Shown here in pieces: positions 23,486 to 32,378 of a stretch of DNA of 43,677 nt. Position 1 is the stretch's first letter. Every line of letters begins with the position of its first letter. Position numbers and translations under genes: made by a program. Source of the DNA: GCA-2687515 sp002687515 (lineage in GTDB: Bacteria > Pseudomonadota > Alphaproteobacteria > Rhodospirillales > UBA2165); contig JASLNU010000146.1 in assembly GCA_030745835.1 (NCBI GenBank), positions 1 to 43,677 of the forward strand, given 5' to 3'. Under the pieces are notes generated by a model. The model did no database searches, was not told the origin of the DNA, and saw nothing but the letters and a program-made list of their open reading frames with translations.

Positions 23486-25834
23486 ATGGCGGAGCGGATA
23501 CACACCTTCTGCGCCATGTGCACATCCAGATGCGGCGTCGTGGCGACGGTGGAAGACGGCAAGCTGGCCAAGGTGGAGCGCGATCCCGAGCATCCGAACG
23601 GCTGTATTTGCGTTAAGGGCGCCGCCGCAGCCGAGATCGTTTATTCCCCCGACCGTATTCGCGAGCCGATGCTGCGCACCCGGCCGAAGGGCGATGCCGA
23701 CCCCGGCTGGAAACCGGTCTCCTGGGAAGAAGCCATGCAAAAGATGGCCGGCCGCTTGCACGAGATCAGGGAAACCGACGGCGCCGAGGCGGTAGTGTTC
23801 GGCCGCGCGACGCCGGCCGGCAGCGGCACCGCCGAGTTCGATGCCTGGCTGCAACGGCTCGGCAACGCCTTTGGCAGCCCCAACTTGCTGGCGACCACGC
23901 ATATTTGCAACTGGCACCGGGTCTACGGCTCGAAATACACATTCGGCGTCGCGACGCCAACCGCCGATTACGCGCATACCGGCTGCATCCTCTTATGGGG
24001 CAACAATCCACAGGCGACAGCACCGGATGCGGCAATGCGCATCAGCCGCGCCCGTGCCCGCGGCGCCAAACTGATCGTCATCGATCCCAGGGGAAACGAC
24101 CTCGCCAAGAAAGCCGATTGCTGGCTCCGGGTGCGGCCCGGCGGCGATGCCGCATTGGCGCTGGCCATGATCCATGTCTTATTTGAAGAAAATCTATACG
24201 ACCAGGCTTTTGTGCGGGACTGGACCAATGGTCCGTTCCTGGTGCGCGGCGACACCGGTGCGCTGCTGGCAGCCGAACCGGGGGAATATATGGTATGGGA
24301 TGAGATCCGGGGCGCGCCTGCCGCCTGTTCCGAACCGGATATCCGGCCCGCGCTCACCGGCTCCTATTCGGTGCGCCTCGGCGATGGCGGCACCGTCGAG
24401 TGCCGCCCGGCGCTCGATCTCCTGAAGGACACCGCCGGCCAATTCGCGCCGGAACGATCGAGCGAAATCACCTGGGTCGCCGCCGATGAGGTGCGCCGCG
24501 CGGTCCGCATGTTCGTGGCCGAAAAACCTTCCTGCTATGCCACCTGGGTCGGACTTGAACAGCACGCCGACGCCATGCAGACCAACCGGGCGGTCTGTTG
24601 CTTTTATGGCCTGACCGGTCAGTTCGACCGGCGCGGCAGCAATGTGATGTTCGCCGCCACGCCGGCGCGCCCGATGATGGGCCGCGACCTGTTGCCCAAG
24701 GAAACCGCCGCCCGCCGGCTTGGGCTGGACCGGCATCCGCTGGGACCGCCGCGCGATCCGGGCATCGTCCAGGCCGACAAGTTTTATGAGGCCATCCTGA
24801 ACGGGCGGCCTTACCCGGTGAAGGCCGCCCTATTATTCGGCGGTGATATGCTGATGAACGCCGGCGACGCGGCGCGCGGCGCCGAAGCGCTCGAAGCGCT
24901 GGACTTCTACGTCCACATGGACATCTTCGCCAATAACAGCGCCGCCCATGCGGACCTCTTGCTGCCCGCCTGCACGCCTTGGGAATACGAAGCGGCCAAG
25001 GCGTTTTTCGCCGGCAGCGCCGAGGGCGGCGCCTGGAGCCAGCTGCGCAAGGCGGTGGTTGCGCCGCAGCATGTTGCGCGCACCGATATGGAGGTTCTGT
25101 TCGACCTGGCGGTACGCCTGGGTTTGGGCGAGCACTTTTTCGGCGGCCAAATCGAAAGTGCCTGGAACGCGCATCTCGAGCCCGCCGGCCTGACGCTAGA
25201 GGAATTGCGCGCCCAGCCCGCGGGACTGCGCTCAGAGGCCCGCACCAGCTACCAAAAATATGCCCAGACCGATGCGGCAACGGGCCGGCCCAAGGGATTT
25301 CAAACCGCCTCGGGCAAGCTGGAACTTTATTCGATAGCCTTTGCCGATGCCGGCTACCCGCCGCTGCCTGAATATAGCGGGCCGGCGGAGGGTCTGCTTG
25401 CCGATCCCGAAATGGAGCAGCCTTTCCCGCTGGCGCTCACCTTCTTTCGGCAAATTCAGTTCGTCGATCAGCAGCATCGCAACATCCCCCGGCTGCGGCG
25501 CCAGGTGCCCGAGCCCAGCATCGAACTTCACCCCAGTACGGCCGAGCGCTTCGGCATCGCGCCCGGTGACCGGGTGGTCGTCGAAACCGCCGCCGGCTCG
25601 GTCAGGCTGAAGGCCAAGTTCAATGCTTCCCTGCATCCCCGCGTCGTCTGCACGCCCTATGGCTGGTGGCAGCAATGCCGGGAGCTGGATCTCCCCGGCT
25701 ACGATGCGCTCAGCCCCGAGGGGGCCAACCTCAATTTGATCATCCCCAATTCGGGCGCCGATGCGATCTCATCGGCGGTACCGCATCGCTCCCAATCCTG
25801 CCGTGTCCGAAAGGATGTTGCCGCCGGGGGCTGA
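23486..25834 (+). CDS. DMSO-reductase-family molybdopterin oxidoreductase
   Basis: 782 residues. An N-terminal [4Fe-4S] site is formed by C9-x2-C12-x3-C16-x25-C42 (ending CVKG). THICNWHR places Cys141 where the family binds Mo or W. The C-terminal part (ELHPSTAERFGIAPGDRVVV) is the molydopterin-dinucleotide binding domain. There is no Tat signal, so it is cytoplasmic. No iron-sulfur or membrane subunit gene is adjacent, so it is a single-subunit type or uses a partner encoded elsewhere. Relatives include acetylene hydratase, transhydroxylases and various reductases; the sequence alone does not choose. It is the last gene of a long run on + and starts 6 bp after an SDR gene. Confidence 0.9.
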   Translation: MAERIHTFCAMCTSRCGVVATVEDGKLAKVERDPEHPNGCICVKGAAAAEIVYSPDRIREPMLRTRPKGDADPGWKPVSWEEAMQKMAGRLHEIRETDGAEAVVFGRATPAGSGTAEFDAWLQRLGNAFGSPNLLATTHICNWHRVYGSKYTFGVATPTADYAHTGCILLWGNNPQATAPDAAMRISRARARGAKLIVIDPRGNDLAKKADCWLRVRPGGDAALALAMIHVLFEENLYDQAFVRDWTNGPFLVRGDTGALLAAEPGEYMVWDEIRGAPAACSEPDIRPALTGSYSVRLGDGGTVECRPALDLLKDTAGQFAPERSSEITWVAADEVRRAVRMFVAEKPSCYATWVGLEQHADAMQTNRAVCCFYGLTGQFDRRGSNVMFAATPARPMMGRDLLPKETAARRLGLDRHPLGPPRDPGIVQADKFYEAILNGRPYPVKAALLFGGDMLMNAGDAARGAEALEALDFYVHMDIFANNSAAHADLLLPACTPWEYEAAKAFFAGSAEGGAWSQLRKAVVAPQHVARTDMEVLFDLAVRLGLGEHFFGGQIESAWNAHLEPAGLTLEELRAQPAGLRSEARTSYQKYAQTDAATGRPKGFQTASGKLELYSIAFADAGYPPLPEYSGPAEGLLADPEMEQPFPLALTFFRQIQFVDQQHRNIPRLRRQVPEPSIELHPSTAERFGIAPGDRVVVETAAGSVRLKAKFNASLHPRVVCTPYGWWQQCRELDLPGYDALSPEGANLNLIIPNSGADAISSAVPHRSQSCRVRKDVAAGG

Positions 25835-27379
25835 TCACAGCATGATCGGCTGGGCGATGATCCACAGGCTGAGCATGGTGTAGCCGACCATCAGCGCCAG
25901 CATCGGCAGTTGGCTGCGAAGCGCCTTGCCGCGGTCATCGTAAATTCTCATCGCCTCCGCATGGGCCAGGTAGACGGCAACCATGTGGCCGACGACGATG
26001 GCGGCGAGCGAAAAGAACCAGACGAATTTCGCGCTGATCACCGAGATATCGACCTTGTAACCGGCGGTGCCGAACAGATCCCAGCCGAAGCCGAACGGGT
26101 CAGACAGGCGGCCGATGACGATCTGCCCCTCGACCAGCAACAGCGACAGGTAGTGGGACAAATGATAGGCGATGGAAATGGGGATGATGGAAAAGACGAA
26201 GACCGGGGCCAGAAGGCCGATTTTCCCCGGAACGCCGCCGGCCAGGCCGATCAACACGATGAACAGCAGATATACGCTGATCAGGAGCAGCGGAAAGCTG
26301 GCGATGCCGATGGTCTCGACGACCAATACGGTATCGCCCGTGAGACCTTGAATCTGTTTATAGACCAAGAGCCCCAGTTGCTGGAAATGTTCGGTTTCGG
26401 TATAGCCGTCATAGGTGACCGTGGACAGCAAAAGAAGGACGAAAAACATCAAGCTGTAGGACGGCGCCCGGCCGGCGCGCAGGCCGAGCCCGGGGGGGCG
26501 CAGGTTCCATTCGCGGGCTTCCGGATCGGCCTTGAAAAACGCGCCGTAACCGTTGACGCAGCCGGCCTCGTCGCTTTCGATATCGTGGAAGGTGTCGGCC
26601 TCGACAGCCTTGGCGTCGCGGACCCTGACCTCGGTAATCGCGAACCTTGCGAACAGCGCAAAGACGACGGAAAAGGCCTCGCCTTGGCTGAGCCACCTTT
26701 CGCGGCCGTGGCGGTACATGCCGAACCAGGTCAGCAGCGAATAAACCGTGATGGCGGTGGCGACATTGCCGGGCACGCTGGAAGCCGGCCAGGTGATTTC
26801 CATCCAGGCGAAGATGAGAAAGAAGATGAATGCCGGCCAGGTTCCCCAGCCCTCAGGCAGCGGCCGCCGGCGCGACAGTTCCTTACCATCGCTCAGCTTC
26901 CGGTAAAGGGCTTCGGCCCACGCGAAAATGGCGTTCCACGGATTGATCAAGGCCCAGAAATTCCCCAACAGCGAACAGATAAAGGCGAGCCCCACCCAGG
27001 CGATCACCCAGACCATGACCACCGAGAAATTTTGGTAGGGGCTGGGCACGCCGAAAAATCCGGTAAGCAGGATGAGAAGAAAGACCAGGACAAAAAGCAC
27101 CCGGACGGCAGTCAGGGTGGCCGGCTGGGCGCAAAACCGCCCGGCCGGATTGTTCAACAGGTTGAAGGTCGGATAGATGCCCGGCTCTGGCTTGTGGCGC
27201 AGAAATATGGCGATAACGGCAAAAGACAGCACGACGGCGCTGGCGCCGCCGGTAATGAACATCCAGAGCGGCAACGGCAGATCGTAGCGCTGACCGAAAG
27301 CGTGCGCGCTGGCCGGACCGGCCCCGAGGATGATAGCGAAACCGGCAAGGAAACCGGCCAAGGCAAGGCGGGATTTCAT
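25835..27379 (-). CDS. Uncharacterised polytopic membrane protein in a copper cassette
   Basis: 514 residues, about 11-12 hydrophobic segments. The N-terminus is signal-like, ending ASAHAFGQRYDLPLPLW. A charged loop of about 60 residues (RVRDAKAVEADTFHDIESDE and onwards) lies near the middle. I recognise no family. Third in a leftward unit after an SCO protein and a cupredoxin-like protein, with 15 bp to the latter, which suggests a role in copper handling or respiratory-enzyme assembly. Several His residues in membrane segments (for example YHLSHYLS, VVGHMVAVYLAHAEA) could bind metal or haem. It meets the molybdoenzyme gene end to end with no gap. No strong ribosome binding site. Confidence 0.75.
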   Translation of the reverse strand: MKSRLALAGFLAGFAIILGAGPASAHAFGQRYDLPLPLWMFITGGASAVVLSFAVIAIFLRHKPEPGIYPTFNLLNNPAGRFCAQPATLTAVRVLFVLVFLLILLTGFFGVPSPYQNFSVVMVWVIAWVGLAFICSLLGNFWALINPWNAIFAWAEALYRKLSDGKELSRRRPLPEGWGTWPAFIFFLIFAWMEITWPASSVPGNVATAITVYSLLTWFGMYRHGRERWLSQGEAFSVVFALFARFAITEVRVRDAKAVEADTFHDIESDEAGCVNGYGAFFKADPEAREWNLRPPGLGLRAGRAPSYSLMFFVLLLLSTVTYDGYTETEHFQQLGLLVYKQIQGLTGDTVLVVETIGIASFPLLLISVYLLFIVLIGLAGGVPGKIGLLAPVFVFSIIPISIAYHLSHYLSLLLVEGQIVIGRLSDPFGFGWDLFGTAGYKVDISVISAKFVWFFSLAAIVVGHMVAVYLAHAEAMRIYDDRGKALRSQLPMLALMVGYTMLSLWIIAQPIML

Positions 27380-27394
27380 TAGCGGAACTGGACC

Positions 27395-28339
27395 CTATTT
27401 GGGATGGACCTCCAAATAGATAAGCGGCTTCTCGCCGTGCCCGTCATGGCCACTCCCATTCTTGGTGCTGGTATCGGCGACGGCCACGCCATGGGAGGTA
27501 ACCGGGAACCGCCCGGTGGCATTGGCGGTAAAGGACAAGGTTACCGGGCGGTCCGGGCGAACCGTCCGTTCGATATCATAGCCATGAAGGTGAAACGTGA
27601 TTTCCCGGTCCGACGTCAGGTGAAGGACAACCTTGTCACCCTGTTTGACACGGATGACCCGTTTGCCCACGGCGGTGCCGTTCTTGATTTCGACGACAAT
27701 CGCACCTTCGGGAATCTTTGCGAGAGCCGGCTTTGCCGCAATCTTGATGGTGAACAGTTGAGGTTCGTCCGATTGCGGAAACTTGACGTAAGCTTCGATA
27801 TCGAAGGGAGGCGTTAGGTTGTCTCCAACGGACGCCTTCAGGACCGATCCATCCTTCGACGGCGTCAAAAAACGAAGGATTTCGGGCTCATCATCTTTTT
27901 GCGGCACAACGCGGACGAAGGCGCGGAAGCGGTCGGCGCGGACCGGTTGGGTGAAGGCATTGTAAAAAAACACCTGCAATCCGCATTTCCGGGAATAGAC
28001 GCCTTCGATGTGATGCATCTTGTCCGGCGCCATGAAAAAGGCGCCCCCCTGGCGTGGGGAATGGTCCATATGGGCGCCCTTCATTTCGGGCATCTGCATT
28101 GTCTTTTTCCCATGGTGGGCGACCGGCGGACCTTTGTAGAGCGCGCCACCGGGCCGGCTTTCGGCTGCGTCGGTAAATTGCAGCTTCGGCGCACAAGTGA
28201 CGGATGCCGCCGATTTGGCCATTTTTTTATGCGCGCCATGGCCTTTTTGAGCGTCGGCGGCAAGCGCGCCGACGCTATAAACCATGGCCGGCACGGCAAT
28301 TGCCACAACCAGGGCGCTGGTATGAAGCTGTCTGATCAT
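27395..28339 (-). CDS. Secreted His/Met-rich protein with C-terminal cupredoxin-like domain
   Basis: 314 residues with a signal peptide (cleavage about ALA-AD at 28). Residues 30-115 are rich in His and Met (KGHGAHKKM, HHGKKTMQMPEMKGAHMDHS, DKMHH), as in periplasmic copper binders. Residues about 210-314 look like a single cupredoxin fold: VKQGDKVVLHLTSD, FHLHGY (His250, His252), FTANATGRFPVTSHG and a C-terminal strand IYLEVHPK. Probably carries or buffers copper in the periplasm. Its ATG overlaps the SCO stop (ATGA), so the two are translationally coupled. Confidence 0.8.
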   Translation of the reverse strand: MIRQLHTSALVVAIAVPAMVYSVGALAADAQKGHGAHKKMAKSAASVTCAPKLQFTDAAESRPGGALYKGPPVAHHGKKTMQMPEMKGAHMDHSPRQGGAFFMAPDKMHHIEGVYSRKCGLQVFFYNAFTQPVRADRFRAFVRVVPQKDDEPEILRFLTPSKDGSVLKASVGDNLTPPFDIEAYVKFPQSDEPQLFTIKIAAKPALAKIPEGAIVVEIKNGTAVGKRVIRVKQGDKVVLHLTSDREITFHLHGYDIERTVRPDRPVTLSFTANATGRFPVTSHGVAVADTSTKNGSGHDGHGEKPLIYLEVHPK

Positions 28340-28986
28340 CGGATTCCCTTTCTCGTATTCTTGCCGCCGGAAACAATCATAAATCGCCTTATATCCTTGG
28401 CAATATCTTCGGCGGTGATGCCTTGCGGATAGAGGCTCAGCCCGGCGCCGTCCGGTCCAACCAAGACAATCGCCGCGCTATGGCCGATCAGGTATTGGTC
28501 ATCTTCCGCATCGGGGGGAAAATACTTCCTGGCGCGGATGCGGTAAACCCGTGTCGCCGAAGCGATCTGCCCGGCGCTGCCGGTCAGCCCGATCATCCGG
28601 GGATGAAAGTTTTTCACGTAGTCGGCCAACACCGGGACGGTATCGCGTTTCGGATCGACGGTGACGAATAACGGCCGCACTTGATCGCCATCGCCGCCCA
28701 GCATATCGACGGCCTCGCTGACGGTTTGCAGATCGAGCGGGCAGACATCGGGGCAATGGGTATAGCCGAAATAAACCAGCATGAATTTGCCGAGAAAGCT
28801 TTCGTTGGTCACCGCTTGGCCACGGTGCGTCACCAATTCAAACGGCCCGCGATTGTTGCCCAGCGAAACCGTTTCTTGGTTCTTCAATTTAGTTTCATGA
28901 GCCAAGGTGGGCGCCGCCAATGAGAGGCCAAGGGCGAGAACCGCCAATATCGGAACAAGTCTCATCATCAATTTTTCCGCCGCCAT
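28336..28986 (-). CDS. SCO1/SenC/PrrC-family copper chaperone
   Basis: 216 residues from the ATG at 28986. Signal or anchor segment LVPILAVLALGLSLAAPTLA, then a thioredoxin-like domain with the Cu-binding CPDVC (Cys78, Cys82) and the conserved His169 in LIGHSAAIVLV. SCO proteins deliver copper to the CuA site of cytochrome oxidase or related enzymes from the periplasmic side. A TTG at 29013 gives a slightly longer form. It is the first gene of the copper cassette and is divergent from an alpha/beta hydrolase gene. Confidence 0.92.
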   Translation of the reverse strand: MAAEKLMMRLVPILAVLALGLSLAAPTLAHETKLKNQETVSLGNNRGPFELVTHRGQAVTNESFLGKFMLVYFGYTHCPDVCPLDLQTVSEAVDMLGGDGDQVRPLFVTVDPKRDTVPVLADYVKNFHPRMIGLTGSAGQIASATRVYRIRARKYFPPDAEDDQYLIGHSAAIVLVGPDGAGLSLYPQGITAEDIAKDIRRFMIVSGGKNTRKGIR

Positions 28987-29137
28987 TGGAATGGATTTTT
29001 TCGTCTCCCGCAAGTTATGACATTTGAATTCTTAGTGATTGGCCCGTGTTCGGATAAGCGGTGGCATGAGGCAATCTAACCAAGTAATCTTCGCCCGTTC
29101 CGCCGCAAACGAATATACCGAGGGAGGAAACCTGAAA

Positions 29138-30013
29138 TTGGAAGAACAGATCAAATTTGAATCCGACGGATTGACGCTCGATGGCGTCCTGCATGTTCCC
29201 GATGATTGGAAGCCGAGTGAAAAAAGGACGGCGATGCTGGTCCTGCACGGTTTCGGCGGATCGAAAAACGGCGGCGGGTCGGTGGCCCAGGCCGAACTGC
29301 TGGCCAAATGGGGGTATGTGGCGCTGCGCTTCGATTTCAGGGGCTGCGGCGACAGTGAGGGCCGGCGCGGCTATATCCGCTGTTTCGATCAGGTCGCCGA
29401 TACCCGCAACGCCGTCAGTTGGCTGGCCAAGCGCGAGGAGGTCGACCCCGACCGCATCGGCAGCGGCGGCGGCAGTTTCGGCGCCGCCGTCACCGTCTAT
29501 ACCGCCGGCATCGACAAGCGCATCGCCGCCGCCATTTCGATCGGCGGATGGGGTAATGGCGAACGCAAGTTCCGGGGCCAGCATCCAACCCCGGAAGCCT
29601 GGCAGAAATTCACTTCGATGCTGGAAGCGGGCAAGAAACATCGGCAGGAAACCGGCGAGGAATTGATGGTGCCGCGCTGGGATATCGTGCCGATCCCCGA
29701 ACATTTGCGCAAAAACGTCAATCCCGACGCGAATATGGAGTTTCCCGCCGAAACCGCACAGAGCATGTTCGATTTCAAGGCCGACGAGGTGGTCGGCAAT
29801 ATCGCGCCGCGCCCGCTTCTGCTCCTGCATTCGGCCAGCGATTCGGTGACCCCGACCGAGCAGTCGGTGGAAATGTTCAAGCGCGCCGGCAAGCCGACCG
29901 AGCTGATCCTCCTGGCCGATATCGACCATTTCCCGTTTGCCGATGAAAGCAGCCGGACGGTGGATATCCTCAAGGGCTGGCTCGACCGGTATTTCCCGGC
30001 CAGCGTCAGCTAG
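29138..30013 (+). CDS. Alpha/beta hydrolase (dienelactone-hydrolase/peptidase-S9-like)
   Basis: 291 residues from a TTG start that has GGGAGGA 9 nt upstream; ATGs at 29039 and 29066 in the same frame have no such site, so I prefer the TTG, with some doubt. The fold signature is clear: VLHGFGGSK (oxyanion), FRGCGDSEG, nucleophile Ser in GGGSFGA, Asp in HSASDSVTP and His in DIDHFPF. It hydrolyses an ester, thioester or lactone. The next gene (Ldh_2 family) starts 9 bp after its stop, so they form a pair. Confidence 0.85.
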   Translation: MEEQIKFESDGLTLDGVLHVPDDWKPSEKRTAMLVLHGFGGSKNGGGSVAQAELLAKWGYVALRFDFRGCGDSEGRRGYIRCFDQVADTRNAVSWLAKREEVDPDRIGSGGGSFGAAVTVYTAGIDKRIAAAISIGGWGNGERKFRGQHPTPEAWQKFTSMLEAGKKHRQETGEELMVPRWDIVPIPEHLRKNVNPDANMEFPAETAQSMFDFKADEVVGNIAPRPLLLLHSASDSVTPTEQSVEMFKRAGKPTELILLADIDHFPFADESSRTVDILKGWLDRYFPASVS

Positions 30014-30022
30014 CCGGACGCC

Positions 30023-31075
30023 ATGACCGGAAAACAGCCTACCTTCCAAAAGGACGCGCTTTTGGAATTCGCGCGGTCGGTCTTCGTCGCCGCCGGTGTC
30101 GAGCCGGCGAATGCGGAACTTTGGGCCGACATCCTGATCTGGGCCAATTTGCGCGGCGTCGATTCGCACGGGGTTTTGCGGATACCCGAATATATCGATC
30201 ATATCGACACCGGTAAGCTCAATCCCAGGCCGAGGCTCGGCATCGAGCGCTCGGCCGGCGCCGCCGTCAGCATCGATGCCGACCGGGCGCCGGGGCCGGT
30301 GGCCATGAAGGCGGGCATGGACGAGGCTATTCTGCGTGCCCGCGAGGTCCAGGTCGGCTGGAGCGTGGTGCGCAACAACACTCATGCCGGCGCCATCGGC
30401 TATTTCGCGCTGCACGCCGCCCGCCAGGGTTTTGCCGGCATGGCAATGACCGCCTCCAGCCCGCTGATGGCGCATCCCGGTGCCCGCGTCCGGGCGGCAT
30501 CCACCAATCCGATCGCTATCGCCGTGCCCGGCGGCGATCATCCGCCGCTGTTTCTGGATATGTCGACCTCGGCATCGGGCATGGGAAAGATATCCCAGGC
30601 CAAGGATGCGGGGGCGTCGATCCCCGAAGGTTGGGCCCTGGACGACCAGGGGCAACCGACCACCGATCCGCACCAGGCCGCCATGCTGTCGCCGATGAGC
30701 GGGGCCAAGGGCTCCGGCCTGTCGCTGATGATCGAATGCCTGACCAGCCTGTTCGCCGGTGTGCCGCTTATCGAATACGCGCTCAGCACCGGCAAGCCCC
30801 GGTTCGGGCGGCCGATGAACGGCCTGGCGGTGGCCGTCGATGTCTCGGCGTTCGGCGATCTGGGCGCCTACCGCGATCGGGCGGACGCCCTGGCCCAGGC
30901 GATCGGGAATCTGCCGGCGGCGGAGGGAACCGAGCAGGTCTATGCGCCCGGCGAGCGCGGCGACGCGGTCATGGCGATACGGGAAAAAGACGGTATCCCG
31001 CTGCCCGCCGGAACCATCGAACGGCTGAAGCCGGTCGCCGAGCGCTTCGGGATTCGGATGCCGGCGGCGGACTAG
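30023..31075 (+). CDS. Malate/L-lactate/ureidoglycolate dehydrogenase family (Ldh_2)
   Basis: 350 residues, family length. GVDSHGVLRIPEY near residue 45-57 contains the conserved His; the family NTHAGAIGYF segment (usually SNHFGxAGYY) and STNPIAIAVPG follow. These NAD(P)-dependent enzymes oxidise alpha-hydroxy acids or reduce alpha-keto acids and some cyclic imines. Two residues of the SNHFG motif differ (NTHAG), so the substrate may be unusual. It probably processes the acid released by the hydrolase encoded just upstream. Confidence 0.9.
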   Translation: MTGKQPTFQKDALLEFARSVFVAAGVEPANAELWADILIWANLRGVDSHGVLRIPEYIDHIDTGKLNPRPRLGIERSAGAAVSIDADRAPGPVAMKAGMDEAILRAREVQVGWSVVRNNTHAGAIGYFALHAARQGFAGMAMTASSPLMAHPGARVRAASTNPIAIAVPGGDHPPLFLDMSTSASGMGKISQAKDAGASIPEGWALDDQGQPTTDPHQAAMLSPMSGAKGSGLSLMIECLTSLFAGVPLIEYALSTGKPRFGRPMNGLAVAVDVSAFGDLGAYRDRADALAQAIGNLPAAEGTEQVYAPGERGDAVMAIREKDGIPLPAGTIERLKPVAERFGIRMPAAD

Positions 31076-31083
31076 GACGCCCC

Positions 31084-31881
31084 TTAAAGCCCGTTCAGGA
31101 ATTCATCCAGGGCCTGCTGGAAAGCCTCCGGGTTTTCGGCGGCGGTGATGTGGCCGGCGTCGGGAATGACCACGTGCCTGGCGCCCGGGATTTTCGCCGC
31201 CGTTGCGGCCAGGACATCGGCCGGCGCGCCCTTGTCCAGATCGCCGCCGAGCACCAATGTCGGCACCGTGATCTGGCCGAGGACCGGCCCGAACGACAGT
31301 TTTTTCAGGGCTTCGCAGCAGCCTTCGTGGCCGACCGGGTCGGTGGCGCGGATCATGGCGCGGATTTTATCCAGCGCCGGCGGGTTGGCGGCGACCGAGG
31401 CCGGCGTGAACCAGCGTTCGATGCTGGCTTCGACCAGACCCTCCATGCCCTTTTCCCGCGCCGTATCGATGCGGTACTGGAAATAGTCGGCGTAATCGGG
31501 CGGCGCGTCGGGCCGTGAATCGCAGGCCGTCAAGGAGATCACCCGATTGGGATAGCGCGCCGCCAGGCCGTACCCCATCATGCCGCCGATCGAGAGGCCG
31601 ACCCAATGGCTGGCATCGATGCCGAGCGCGTCCCAAAGCCCGATGGCGTTCTCGATCAGCATGTCGAAGCTGTAGGGTCCGGGGACGGCGGCGGTGCCGC
31701 CATGGCCGGGATGGTCGAAGCGCAAAATACGAAAGCGGCCGGCGAGGTTGTCGGCGACATCATCCCAAAGCGACAGGTTGTTGGCGAGGGCGTGGGAGAG
31801 GGTTACCCAGGGCGCCCCCTCCTTGCCCTCTATCGCATAATTGTAATTAAAGCCGTTGACCTCGGCCTGCCCGGTTGTCAT
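31084..31881 (-). CDS. Alpha/beta hydrolase, 3-oxoadipate enol-lactonase-like
   Basis: 265 residues. Nucleophile elbow GLSIGG (Ser97), HPGHGGTA loop, acidic residue in GGDLDKGAP and His in DAGHITAAE. The overall layout is that of PcaD-like enol-lactonases, though bromoperoxidase-like hydrolases look similar. Its ATG overlaps the stop of the 2Fe-2S subunit gene (ATGA), so it belongs to the Mo-hydroxylase operon and probably opens the ring or lactone produced there. Confidence 0.85.
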   Translation of the reverse strand: MTTGQAEVNGFNYNYAIEGKEGAPWVTLSHALANNLSLWDDVADNLAGRFRILRFDHPGHGGTAAVPGPYSFDMLIENAIGLWDALGIDASHWVGLSIGGMMGYGLAARYPNRVISLTACDSRPDAPPDYADYFQYRIDTAREKGMEGLVEASIERWFTPASVAANPPALDKIRAMIRATDPVGHEGCCEALKKLSFGPVLGQITVPTLVLGGDLDKGAPADVLAATAAKIPGARHVVIPDAGHITAAENPEAFQQALDEFLNGL

Positions 31882-32378
31882 TTTTCCGCTCCGGCCGCGC
31901 CGGCAACCTCAAGCGCCGCCGCCATGATGCCGGCATAGCCGGTGCAGCGGCAGATATGGCCGCCGACCACGTCTTCGATCTCGGCCCGGCTGGGGCTCGG
32001 GGTGCGCTGAAACAGATCGGTCAGGGACATCAGGACGCCGGACGTGCAATAGCCGCATTGCAGGGCGTGATGCTTGCGGAACGCGGTCTGCAACGCGTTG
32101 AGGGCACCGTCTTCGCCGGCCAGGCCTTCCACGGTTTCGATCTCCAAGCCTTCGGCCTGAACCGCCAGGGTCAGGCAGGAGCGGACGGCGCGGCCCTCGA
32201 TCCGGACCGTACAGGCGCCGCAGACACCGTGTTCGCAGCCGACATGGGTTCCGGTTTCGCCCAGTTCCTGGCGCAGAAAGTCGGACAGCAGCATGCGCGC
32301 ATCGGCGAGGCCCGAAACCGGGCCGCCGTTGAGGGTGAAGCTCACTTTATGGCGCGTATCCTTGCCTAGTTTGAGCAT
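31878..32378 (-). CDS. Mo hydroxylase small subunit, 2x[2Fe-2S] (CoxS/XdhC-type)
   Basis: 166 residues. First cluster CEHGVCGACTV...C, second CGYCTSG...CRCTGY, exactly the xanthine-dehydrogenase-family pattern. It passes electrons from the Mo site to FAD. The ATG at 32378 has GGAGGAGG about 9 nt upstream; its start overlaps the end of the FAD-subunit gene by 13 bp. Confidence 0.95.
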   Translation of the reverse strand: MLKLGKDTRHKVSFTLNGGPVSGLADARMLLSDFLRQELGETGTHVGCEHGVCGACTVRIEGRAVRSCLTLAVQAEGLEIETVEGLAGEDGALNALQTAFRKHHALQCGYCTSGVLMSLTDLFQRTPSPSRAEIEDVVGGHICRCTGYAGIMAAALEVAGAAGAEK

